Both the position numbers and the translations under genes were made by a program. Positions 54,455-64,000 of a stretch of 64,000 nt of DNA are shown here, in pieces (position 1 is the first letter of the stretch; every line of letters begins with the position of its first letter). The stretch lies in assembly GCA_038030265.1 (NCBI GenBank), contig CM075942.1:51488751-51552750 (forward strand). Reading direction: 5' to 3'. Source of the DNA: Corythucha ciliata (taxonomy: Eukaryota; Arthropoda; Insecta; Hemiptera; Tingidae). The notes below the pieces were generated by a model, which saw only the letters and a program-made list of their open reading frames with translations, ran no database searches and was not told the origin of the DNA.

Positions 54455-55348
54455 TACAGGGTGGATCCGTATAAGTGTGACAAAAATTTTTTGGTAAAAC
54501 TACGTTAAATGTGGAGTAAATTGGTACCTTCGGAAGTGTCTTACGTTGATCCGTTCCGGAGTTATGCTTTTTTGTGTTTAAAAAAGTAACCAATGCTTGC
54601 TTCAAAAAATCCGCAATTCTCGGCTTATATCGCACCAAATCTAAAACGTGATGCATTTTCGCAGAAACTACGGAACATTTCCTTTAGGATAGAGGCCATT
54701 TTATTGCTTGAAATAATCGTCAACACCCAGAAATCTGGCATTTTTTCCGTAATTTTACGTGGCCTCCAAAATTTGTCCGTTTTACGAAAAGTCGCTGTAC
54801 CCAAACAGCTTTCTCAACAGATTTTCGATGTATCACAAAAACTTTCCCGTCTTCCAAGCTTCCTTTTGGCGTGTTCACATTTCATGTTACCACTGACGTT
54901 TCTCACGAAAACGTCACGAGAATGCACAAAAACCGTGTTTTTACGGAACATGGGCCATTGTCTACGGTATTCGTGAAGGATGCAGGGAGATCGGCAGTAA
55001 GTGAGAACAGGATATCTTATCATGGAGAATGCAAGAGGCATTTGATTTGACCCCTTCATTAAATCAGATTTCTGGGTGTCGACGATTATTTCAAGCAATA
55101 AAATGGCCTCTATCCTAAAGGATATGTTCCGTAGTTACTGAAAATGGCATCACTTTTTGGATTTGGTGCGATATAAGCCGAGAAATTGCGGATTTTTTGA
55201 AGCAAGCATTGGTTACTTTTGTAAGCACAAAAAAATCATAGCTCCGGAACAGATCGACGTAGGACACTTCCGAAGGTACCATTTTACTCCACTTTTAACG
55301 TGGTTTTACCAAAAAAATATTGTCACACTTATACGGATCCACCGTGTA
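54455..55348. mobile_element. Foldback element with ~285-bp arms, 894 bp
   Basis: The ends TACAGGGTGGATCCGTATAA and the inverse of TACACGGTGGATCCGTATAA start two long, similar inverted arms (54455-54738 and 55064-55348) around a ~325-bp spacer. The tacagggtg start is shared with the 20.6-kb foldback, so both may belong to one superfamily. The ORFs in the arms are mirror images. No transposase is seen. Confidence 0.8.
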
Positions 55349-55559
55349 TATGTTTAGTAAAATTCAATAAATTCCATGTCGCCTGAATTTTTCTCCCTCA
55401 CTTCCATCGGTAATTGTGCTTACTTGGCCCATTTGGCTCTCATAAAAATTAAAATCCAATTTTGTGGTTTGGCCCCTATAAAAACCTGAATTTTGGCGGA
55501 CTTGTCACCTCGGAGGGGAATGGGAACTTGAAGGACTGCGACGCACAAGAGAACAGCAC

Positions 55560-55870
55560 TCGAGCGTTTTTCTCCATTTCAACCGTGAAAATTGCTTCTG
55601 TTCCGAAATATGAAATTATGGCTTTTTCTGCATCAACTTAGCTTCGGCTATGTTGCATGCAGAAACCACGAACTGCAATTATTGCTCCAATATGCCAGGG
55701 ATTGGCGCTACATACGTATACCCTACATACTTTTTGGCGTGAATCAACGCTTTTTATCTATTTCAGCTACGAATTAGCCTTTTTATCAATGTTGTCCGAA
55801 AATTATCACTTTTCTCTGATTTTAGCAACCAATCTTTAGCACCAGATCAGCGATTTTTTTAAACTTTATC
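55560..55870 (-). repeat. Short block of the degenerate ~30-bp repeat (reverse)
   Basis: Units read tctatttcagctacgaatta and ttttctctgattttagc. They are diverged members of the family at 16.3-18.5 kb. Confidence 0.6.
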
Positions 55871-55963
55871 CCCGTGTCCTACGTAAGCGGGTTCCGCTCG
55901 ATTATGGTGGCTAAAGCGAGTTTAGCGTTGCTATTGTTAGTATGGTCGCTTAGACTACGAGGG

Positions 55964-57240
55964 TTAGTAGGTAATGCATGCATGAAACTGTAGCCGTAGG
56001 AGCCGTAGTCTTCGTCCTTTCTGTCTTGCGTGTATAAGTTTCATCGATTGTGGTACGTTTTGTGGTGGGAGGTTATGTGTACGAAGGTGGTTAGCAAAGT
56101 TTGAGTCGATCTTGTGTTTGTTATATGATGCTATGTGTTCCCTGTACCGTTGTCTCAACTTCCTTCCGGTTTGCCCAATGTAAACTTCGTCGCATGAACA
56201 TGTTAACTTGTATACCCCATTTTGATCATATATGTCGGTTTTTTCGGCTTTTGCTCGTGTCGCGTTCCTAATCGTATTGTCAGTCCTCAATGCTACGTTC
56301 AAACCTTTCTTGGTAAAAAAGTTGGTAAGTCGGTATGTTTCCCTTCCGGTGAAGGTAAATGATGTCCATTTCTTCACATCACTACTGTCAGGTCTTTTTC
56401 TCTGTAGTTTCTGTTTATGTTTGAGTAACTTGTCAATTGTTCTTGTCTCGTATCCGTTATTTACCGCTATTTGGTAAATTAGGTCAAGTTCGTTTCTGTA
56501 GTTTGTCTCTGACATGGGGATGCTGTTAAGTCTGTGTATCAAACTTCGGAAGGCCTACAGTTTGTGCTGGATGGGATGGGAGGAGGAGTTATGGATTACC
56601 ACATCTGACGCAGTATTTTTCCGGAAAATATTAAACGATAAGGTTCCTGAAGGGCTATTTCGGGTTATGTTGATATCTAAATAATTAATTGACTGATCAA
56701 TCTCTTCTTCGACCGTAAACTTAATATTTTTGTGTACACCGTTTAAGAAATCCAATACTCGGTTGACGCCATGTTTTGGCATTATACACAATATATCGTC
56801 CACATAGCGAGCATAGAAGGTGGCCATGATCCTCACGCAGCCTCTGTGTGAATGCCTCTTCCAAATGTTGCAGGAAGGCTTCAGAAAGGATGGCTGAGGT
56901 TGGGTTACCCATTCCCAGACCATCTAGCTGTTTGTATATATTCCTATCAAACTGGAAATAATTCTGACTTTCTACTGTCGTGAGGATCCTGCCAAACACG
57001 TGGTTGGCGCCAACCGCATCGCTGTTTTCTCTCAATTTGTTATTGATAATCGTGAGAGTTTGGCTAACTGGGACAGCTGTGTACAGATCTTTGACGTCGA
57101 ATGATACCAAGATTGATCCCTCTGGAACGGTGACACTATTAAGTTTTTCTAAGTCTGTAGAGTTTTTCAGTGTGTAGGTATTACACAAATGACAAAAGAC
57201 AGATAATAACGGACTTTTTCATTGTAAACATTCACACCAG
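55964..57240 (-). pseudogene. Penelope-like retroelement: RT plus GIY-YIG endonuclease, 5'-truncated
   Basis: Minus-strand frames in order: 57188-~56840 with ILVSFDVKDLYTAVPVSQ, LDGLGMGNPTSAILSEAF; a frameshift at about 56840; then ARYVDDILCIMP (catalytic YVDD at 56795-56806) and INYLDINITR; an in-frame TAG at about 56555; then a GIY-YIG domain (GVYKLTCSCDEVYIGQTGRK, 56218-56159). RT followed by GIY-YIG is the hallmark of Penelope-like elements. The 5' part of RT is missing, because the frame hits a stop just beyond 57235. The frameshift and the stop make the copy non-functional. Confidence 0.82.
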
Positions 57241-57414
57241 GGGTGACAGTGGGGGAAATTGAAAGGGAGGGAAAGTGAAAGGGAGGGCTTACGACTAGGG
57301 GTATAAATACAGGGGGGTGACACCAGTACCACACAGTTTCAGTTGTACATACAGACGCTGAAGATGGCGAGCAGCCGAAACCGGTTCGTTTCTAACGCAC
57401 CTCAACGAGGGAAG
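57241..57414 (+). other. Short promoter-like segment at the Penelope/Gypsy junction
   Basis: On the plus strand, gtataaataca (57301-57311) is followed about 35 bp later by a tttcagttg initiator-like site and then ctgaagatggcgagcagccgaaac (split: ctgaagatggc, gagca, gccgaaac). This last resembles a degenerate hammerhead core of the kind described in Penelope-like pseudo-LTRs. It is opposite in orientation to the RT frame, as would be expected for an inverted terminal fragment. Confidence 0.35.
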
Positions 57415-58421
57415 ACAGACAACTTAACTTTAGCCTGGATTGCATGGGGAATTCTACGCCCCGGACAAACTACTGGATTTACATCTATCGTAACCTCTGT
57501 AGGAATGTACCCAACCTGTCCGTCAAACAAGTGTAAATACTTTTCAGGAACTTTATTCGCCAGAGACAAATTCTCTACTCTACAAATTAGTCCCAATTCT
57601 TCTGAGGACTCCAACCCAAGAATATTAGTACATTTGCCCTCACAAACCAAAAATTCAATCTCGAAGGATTGCAACTTGTATTCACAATTTAAAATACACT
57701 TACCAACTATTGGAACTGAATGATTGGTGTATGACTTAACAACTACGTCGACTGGTCGAAGGCTCGCTGGGCTGAATCCGAGATGCTGATACTGGGCCAT
57801 GTTGAGAACATTACACGATGCTCCGGAGTCGATTTTGAAGGTTACAGGTCGGGCGTCAACAAGAAAATCTACGGTGTACCATTTAGTCGACGATTTGCTA
57901 ACTTCAGAGATGACCAATGCATGAACTTTGCTGTATTCCGGGTCACTATCGGGATCTGATCCAGAGCCGCTTGTCTGAAATACATTGACTTGCCTTGTTA
58001 CAGAACGACACACCCTTGCGAAGTGGTTCTTTTTGTTGCACAATACGCATTCCTTTCCGTAGGCCGGGAATTTCCCAAATTCGTGACAGAGACCGCAGTA
58101 TTTGCAAGCACTATTTTCTTCTGACAACCCACTGACGGTAGGCTTAGGAGGACGCGGTGAAAATGTGCCCCTGCCAGTAGAGCGTTGACCTGGGTGCCTC
58201 TGCTGTCGTATAACATCAATTGAAATCTGTTCGCCATACTGTAACCTCTTACTACATACAACAGAGTCAGAAGACGTTTTCGTGGAGCGTGCAGTATTCG
58301 AGTGACAGGCTAAAATCCGTTTAAAACTCCGGGGGAAAAACACACAGTTTTCTGCCCCCACTGAAGTTCTAAAGAGGAGTTTTGGATGGAAGAGAAGCCT
58401 CTGAGCTCCCGGGGGCCTCAC
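57415..58421 (-). pseudogene. Ty3/Gypsy gag-protease fragment
   Basis: The minus-strand frame holds a retroviral-type zinc knuckle with pattern C-x2-C-x4-H-x4-C (58008-58049; preceded by CKYCGLCHEF and PAYGK) and an aspartic protease active site DSGAS (57816-57830) followed by CNVL. The region after the protease (YIPTEVTIDV and IPHAIQAKVKL) is the usual lead-in to reverse transcriptase, but similarity stops at about 57415, where the Penelope-related sequence begins. The N-terminal gag is missing upstream of about 58310. Only this internal fragment survives. Confidence 0.75.
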
Positions 58422-58471
58422 GAGGTGGCGTCGACAGCGATGAGCGAGGACTTTCGTACGCCCTTGTTACT

Positions 58472-58604
58472 GGGGCCTTATTCCGAACGGTCGGGAAGAA
58501 AATGCCGCAAGAGGGATCCAGGGACCCCGTATAAGAAATGACATTATCCCTTCGAGGTAACCGCACTTGCGGCATTTTTTCCTGACACCTCTGAATAGGG
58601 CCCC
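58472..58604. mobile_element. 133-bp MITE with GGGGCCTTATTC ends
   Basis: Ends GGGGCCTTATTC and GAATAGGGCCCC match the 43.4-kb MITE. Inner inverted motifs gaaaatgccgcaag and cttgcggcatttttt make it foldable. The sequence is GC-richer than its surroundings. Confidence 0.65.
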
Positions 58605-58939
58605 AGCTCCGGCCGCGGTAGTGAGCTAGAGGTTGAAACGGTGCCACGCACTTCACTTCCGTGCACTTTGACGAAATAAATTATTTTCAGACCTACAAAT
58701 TATTTATTTTGGCGTAGGTTCCAATCCCGTACAAAACGAAAATAATTAAATAGATAGGACGGTCACACTTGAAACGCAAGGGGAGTCACAACACAAAAAA
58801 GATAAATTGACTAATCGTGATATGGGACCGTCACTTGAAGATTTCCCGTCGCGTAAATTCTCAGTAATTTGTGAAAGTTAGACAGCCGTAGAGAAACTTG
58901 AACCCTTCAGTCGGTCGACGCTCGACGGATCAGAATCAC

Positions 58940-59600
58940 AACGTTTCAAAAAGTCCGATCTGACCGAAACGAGACCTTTTGCAGAACCGAATTGGATTCA
59001 GATAGTGTGCTTCTTCTGAGTCGCTCATTACGCCATTGGAGTTCCGAAATAAGTTTGAGCGAGTCGACAAACACAATAAATTCTTCCATTTCTCACACTT
59101 TCTGAGAGAAAATAATTAATTATTAATAATAATTAGTAGAAACTCTACAACACGAGACAAGGCTTAAAGGAACTGTAAAGGAAGCTCGGGAGCTTCCTTA
59201 GGCCCGGCGCACACTAGGAGAAAAAAGACGCCGACGCGCGCGTCAGCGTCCGACTCTTGCAGTAAAAACACATAGAACTCTATGGGGCCTTTCACATTGG
59301 ACGCGTACGCGAGAGTCGTCTCTTCCCCGAGAAAAAAAACGCCGACTCACGCGTCAGCGTCTTTTTTCTCCTAGTGTGCGCCGGGCCTTAGAGTTTTCAT
59401 AAGTATAACAAGCAAATAACATTCTTTGAAGGAACCCCGAAGGTGAAGGTGGTTTTGTGAATACAATTTTTTCATGCCTTAAAGAACTCCTTTACAGTTC
59501 CTTAGCCAATGCGGATAAGGTTGGTTTCTGAACACAAATTCCTGCTATAAGGAGCCACAAAGGTTAAGGTCTCGTAAAGGTGCGTTTCTGAATACGGCCC
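58940..59600. repeat. ~470-bp interspersed repeat, copy 2, interrupted by a MITE
   Basis: This is co-linear with 33541-34018 on both sides of the insertion at 59201-59387. Differences are scattered single bases. Confidence 0.8.
59201..59387. mobile_element. 187-bp PIF/Harbinger-like MITE with TTA target duplication
   Basis: The ends GGCCCGGCGCACACTAGGAG and their inverse are exact; aaaaaagacgc and gcgtcttttttc continue the arms. TTA flanks on both sides (59198-59200 and 59388-59390), while the homologous empty site at 33801-33807 has a single TTA. This shows transposition and the 3-bp duplication directly. No ORF is present. Confidence 0.92.
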
Positions 59601-59689
59601 TAGTCTCGTCTCGGCCTCGGTCCGAAAAATGCAATCTCGATTTCGGTGCATCACTAATTCGTAATCACCAAGCTGGAAAATTTAGAAAA

Positions 59690-60015
59690 AAAAGTGGTCC
59701 CCCCAATGCATCCACGCTTGCAGTTTTTTCTCGTGTTTCGAGACGATTTTCGGTCTTTTGCATCAGGAAAATAATATGATGTGCCGGGAGCTGCCAAAAT
59801 TCCTCCGTCGGCGAGCTCCCACAACATTCTATTCACCTGCATGTTCATTCTCATTAGGGACCAAAACTTGTCAAAACGACTAATTTTGTCTCTTTTTCTC
59901 GTGTATCGAGGATATTTGATTTTCGGTATTTTGTATCAGGAGAATATGAAGTGCTGGGAGATGAAACATTTCTCCGTGGACGAGCTCCCTGCACATTCTA
60001 TTCTCCTGATACAAA
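59690..60015 (+). repeat. Imperfect ~165-bp tandem duplication
   Basis: Both units share tttttctcgtgt.tcgag, gattttcggt, attttg.atcagga, atatga.gtgc.gggag, ctccgt.g.cgagctccc and cacattctatt. They start at about 59725 and 59890. The ORF at 59781-60032 merely spans the units. Confidence 0.6.
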
Positions 60016-60109
60016 TTATCCTGGTCATTTAGCTTTTTTTTTCAAATTTAGCCACAAATTACTGTTTGTATCTTTTGCTCTATCACAAAATAGCGATTTT
60101 TGAACTTGA

Positions 60110-60166
60110 TGCCCGCCACTCACGTGCAGTTTTAACTGACAGTTTGAACTGCACGTGAGTGGGCAT
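60110..60166. repeat. Short palindrome (cactcacgtgcagtt...aactgcacgtgagtg)
   Basis: Arms of about 17 bp with an inner cagttttaactg palindrome. Its outer sequence GCCCGCCACTCACGTGCAG is repeated in inverse at 61711-61729. Confidence 0.7.
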
Positions 60167-61427
60167 TTCGTCTCAGCTAAGGTGAACTGCACAGTTAAAC
60201 TGTACATTTCTCAGTTCAATTGCCAATACCATGTGTCTGTTTTTGACCTAAAGGTAGAAAAAGAAGTGGAGGGAGCGAAATGCATTATTCGTGAAGATGG
60301 ACGGATAAGCTCAAGACGCTTAACGTTGAAATCGCACGATTCCCGCTCCCATACGATGGGATGGGGCCCAATGGTTCTTCACCGAGTTCTTTCAGCAAGC
60401 CGATAACCGAAGATTGATTCCGCCCTTGTACCTGTGTGTTGTTCTTTCGTTTTATTTTAGTTTAGTTTTGCGTGTACTTATGTCGTCGAGTTCGGGCTAC
60501 CCCGTGGTGGTGTTCGCAGTCGTAAGGCGCCTCTGAAACAAGGTTAGCCACGGTGACTTACTCGACATAGGTCTTAAGGTCGTAGGAGATCCCCGTTACC
60601 GGCTCGCCGTCGTGGTAGCGTGCGCTCTCAGCTTCCTCTTCGCTTCCGCTGCTGGGTGAATGTTCGGGTATAATTGAGCGTGTGAGTTTTCTTTCGTTTT
60701 AAATAAATTTCGTTTATTTGAGCTACAGCATTATGTTCCCCTTTTTTGTTTGTGTAGTCTCGATACAATTCAACCCAGGTGTCAGTGTCTATTGTGTTTG
60801 TCGTCGAAATCCAACTTCTTATCGTATGGTTAATAAATTAGCTTGAAGGAGCGTGCAAAATTGTTGGGACGGACGAGGGGGCCCCCCGGTACTAATTCAT
60901 GCGCCCTACCTCCCTTTTGCTTAACGGCCAATTCGCCGGAGATGTGTTCGGTTGAGACGCTGCGACGAGGCTCTTTTTCTTCTTCTATCGTGGGCTGCCA
61001 GTAACTCGAGGAGCAAGCGGCGTAAGACAAAGATAAAGAATGGAGTTCAAATTTATTCTCCGAAAGAATGAAGTCTCTGTGAGACGATTTTTTGATTAGC
61101 TGAGATTTAATTTGGTATATTAAATGGGTAATGTTACCGCGACTTCTTTGCAGTTGATCTTAACCAGTCGAAAAGTTGATCAAGTCCCACGGCGATATAC
61201 TCCAATTAATTTGAAGAGATGAGAGTGATTTATTTCTTCCACGCACTTTTGTTGCCTTCCTCCCACGATGTGTCACCTTTTCCTCGTTTACGGAAAGATT
61301 AGGTCTAGGCCCCCCTCCATCATTTTTCGATTTTTCGACCAACTATTCAGCTTCGGTCTCAAAGTTCAAGCTTGTCCCTTTGTTTATAATATAGGTATTT
61401 TAGTTTTTTATCTTTTGGATGCTCCTT

Positions 61428-61458
<31 letters not shown>

Positions 61459-61729
61459 TTGTCCCCTTCCCTGTGACACCTCACATACCACTGTTGTCGT
61501 TTTTTAGTATTCAAAGATTTTTTATAACTGCACAAATTAAACCGAGAACGGCAACACGGTCCTGCTCATTCGAATCCATTATGTTAACTGAAGAATTGAA
61601 CTGTGCGTGTGTGGGGGACTGAACTGAACTGAACAGTCCAAACTGACAGTTCAAACTGTGAAGTTTGAACTGACAGTTCAAACTGTGAAGTTCAAACTGT
61701 GCAGTTCAAACTGCACGTGAGTGGCCGGC
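60111..61729. mobile_element. Possible 1.6-kb TIR element with cagttcaaactg subterminal repeats
   Basis: Left GCCCGCCACTCACGTGCAG and right inverse of GCCGGCCACTCACGTGCAG differ by one base. Many cagttcaaactg-type near-palindromes are clustered at 60120-60215 and 61600-61715, as is typical of transposase-binding subterminal regions. The interior includes an LTR-like GC-richer block (60440-60780, AATAAA at 60701-60706) and an unidentified minus ORF (60830-61030). No target duplication was seen. Confidence 0.4.
61433..61457. repeat. (TA)n microsatellite
   Basis: About 12 TA units. The overlapping poly-Ile/Tyr ORFs are artefacts. Confidence 0.9.
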
Positions 61730-61799
61730 TTAAGACAGCGATCGAACGGTTACTCTCAATTTTACCGCAGGAACTAGTGGGCTTAAACAAAATTATCAA

Positions 61800-62190
61800 T
61801 GGATCCCCGCAATTTTAGCTGAAAATTGGCATATTGTTTTCATTTTTAGTCACTAATTGGCGCTTTTTCTCAAATTTAGCTGCAACTCATAGATCTTTCA
61901 CAATTTTAGCCGCGAATTAGCACTTTTTCCAATGGAAATTTTAGAGGGTTTGCCTCAGATTTTCCTCATATAAGAGTTTTATCCTCCATTTAGCCGTGAT
62001 TAGTGATTCCACTCCATTAGCACCACTAATGAGCACTTTTTCCAATTCATCCCAACCCACCCGTTTTTTACCCGTATATAATCAGCAATCTTTCTAAAAT
62101 TTAGCTGTGATTTCTCCATTGTAGCCGAGGACTTGCTCCAAGAACAACAGATAACGTTTTCTCAATTTATAGCCTTGATTTTGCCTGTGG
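61800..62190 (-). repeat. Block of the degenerate ~30-bp repeat (reverse)
   Basis: Units such as ctgcaactcatagatctttc, acaattttagccgcgaatta and gcactttttcc match the inverted family. Confidence 0.7.
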
Positions 62191-64000
62191 AAAACCATGT
62201 GGATGGATGGTGCGAGGGAAAATGGCGTCAATGTGCAGTTGTAAAGCATTTGAGGGAACTCTAAAATGTTTCGTTTGCAAATTGCAAGAAAAATTGACCC
62301 CCAGAAAATGCGTCTTCCCCTCTCTACCCAACACCATCCATTTCATTAACTGCCCTTTGACGTAATTGAACCCCCACTCAAAATTTTTAAAAACTCGCTT
62401 TACCGTATTTATCGTTTTTATGGTATCATAATACCCACGTTCAGTGCCAATAAGTAATCAAAAATACATAACGAGCGTGGACGAGGAAATCACGATTTTT
62501 TGAATTTGCTTGATTTAATGTTTTTAATAAATGCCAAATATTGAAAATTACGAGATCCAATCACGCAAAGGTATTAGGAATAACACGCGTAACTCTATCG
62601 TTCAGAGCGAGAGCTGGTCCTTCCAGCATCCTTCACACCCCCAAATAACAGCAAGAGTTTGACCATGAACCTTTAAAAGAAGTCGCTACCCTTGTCATAG
62701 GATGGCTTGATGAGTTCTGAAAGGAATGGGTTAATATTAGGCGTGTAATAAATTATTAGTTGGATCATTTCTATTCCTTCTCACTCAAAAAACCAAAGCG
62801 GTGCGGCTGAATATTAATCTTCCACCTATTTGTCATGCATTTAGATAAATAAAAAAATAAAATAAAATAAACAATCTCTGCTCTCATCCTTTCATTATTT
62901 TTAAGTTCAAAAGTTCAAAAGATCGCAAAGAACGGGACCTCCTATTAATTTCAGAGGGAATTAATATCCAAAGTGCTATAACTCGTATATTGAGGTAGGG
63001 GCCAGAAAATTGAAATTTTCGTCGACAAAGGAAAATGTGGTATAATTTTTGCATTCCAACGTCTATTCTGTTCAGCCGTTCAGTTCTTTATCGCTAATTT
63101 TGATAGAAAGACGAAGAAGAAGAAAAAAAACCCTTGGAAGTCTTCCACAGAAGTAACTTTGTAATCACGTAAAACCTCAAAGCTTGAGCCAATTACTGCG
63201 ATAAATCCCTGATTTCCTTTTGCCTGAGAAATTGCTTTGGAAGTTTTGGGATGGCGGTGGCGGGTTAGTGATTGCGAATAGACAGGGTTTTATTGAATTG
63301 AAAGCGATTTATTTCATTTGTCCAAAAAAAAAGAAGGGAAAAAATGTTCTTAATAGCGCAATCAACCTAACAAGTTCCCCATTCCCTCTTGCTGATTTGC
63401 CCTCACTCACTTTCTCTCTCTCTCTGTCAGACATCACAAAGGGAACTACACCTTTTTTGTTTCTAATTGAATAAACATTAAAACGAAGAGTTGAAATGCA
63501 GAATAGCAATTAGCGAACAGTGCTCCAGTAGTACCATTGTAAATGGTTCTAGACGGCTGAGGGGCGAACGGGGTTGGAAAAGGGGAGCACCCACCATCTG
63601 CCATGGAATGCGGGTGGAACAGAGGAGAGATCCCGAAGGGCGGAAGCACTTGACAAAACAGTTTGTTTGCACTGTTAATTGGTATAAATATGCTTGGAGT
63701 TACCGGTGATGTTGTACGGGGTGGTGAAGGGGGGTGTCATGAAACTGCCGGCGGGGCAGATCAGAAATGGAACAGCAAAAGTGTTGACGGGGGAAGGAGG
63801 GGTGACTGGAATGACTTTGATGAGGGAAAAGACGGTTCACAGTGAAGCGAGGTAAAAGAGGTACCGGCGACGAGAACAAATGGCTTTTGTTGTTAATTTA
63901 AACCTGAAACTTTCGTGGTGACTGGGGTGGTTGGGGGTGTAAGCGACGTTCTCGATAATGAGATGTAAACCAATTACCAGACAGAGAAATGCTCTCGAAT
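62191..64000. other. 1.8-kb terminal stretch without a recognised gene
   Basis: AT-rich to 63400, then G-rich near 63700-63840. The small overlapping ORFs show no domain or splice-consistent context. A gene extending beyond the window cannot be excluded. Confidence 0.45.

Noticed and set aside
54447..55357. ORFs in the 54.5-kb region
   Set aside because: Same reason: inverted-repeat arms of a foldback element.
60830..61030. 66-codon minus ORF with a protein-like composition
   Set aside because: No family recognised and it borders an LTR-like block, so it may be a retroelement trace; not strong enough to call a gene.

Overview
The window is nuclear DNA of an insect or close arthropod relative. 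The evidence is seven spliced RR-2 (CPR family, chitin_bind_4) cuticular protein genes, GT-AG introns, TATA boxes, AATAAA signals and a dense load of eukaryotic transposons. AT-rich spacers full of degenerate ~30-bp repeats are compatible with a hemipteran such as a whitefly, but that species guess is an inference from memory, not a result. The window contains no bacterial operon, rRNA or CRISPR array.

Layout: the cuticle genes lie at about 4.1 kb (+), 9.2 kb (+), 12.5-13.2 kb (-), 14.7-15.4 kb (+), 28.8-29.7 kb (-), 39.5-40.6 kb (+) and 51.7-52.7 kb (+). All share one architecture: a TATA box 50-90 bp upstream of the ATG, a tiny first coding exon of 2 or 4 codons, a phase-0 intron, and a second exon carrying the rest of the signal peptide, Ala/His/Pro- or Gly/Tyr-rich flanks and one RR-2 chitin-binding domain. 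The genes at 12.5 and 14.7 kb are a head-to-head inverted duplicate pair that is similar even in intron length and 3' UTR. Genes 1-4 and 5-7 form two sequence sub-groups. Together they would supply secreted chitin-binding proteins of stiff cuticle.

Between them lie transposon relics. They are a TIR element present twice (49-733 and 47389-47954) that carries a small possible exon; palindromic and PIF/Harbinger-like MITEs; a complete hAT copy with an 8-bp target duplication (40832-42061); a Harbinger (DDE_Tnp_4) transposase relic (46.6-47.0 kb); a Penelope-like RT/GIY-YIG relic abutting a broken Ty3/Gypsy gag-protease (55.96-58.3 kb); two large foldbacks (20.6 and 54.5 kb); a tRNA-like repeat pair (33.3/34.7 kb); and a ~470-bp repeat present twice, one copy interrupted by a 187-bp MITE with a TTA duplication. 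Long blocks (0.75-2.4, 5.2-6.2, 10.1-12.2, 16.3-18.5, 45.7-46.0, 55.6-55.9 and 61.8-62.2 kb) consist of degenerate ~30-bp tandem repeats.

The most interesting unlisted item is a multi-exon gene (or recent relic) at 43240-45554. Its exons are individually too short to stand out as ORFs, but they join with consistent phases; the first exon looks like the start of a SAM-like domain, and the last intron holds a 140-bp satellite. Three further coding-like stretches (15543-15773, 18552-18761 and 24544-24799, all minus strand) could not be identified.
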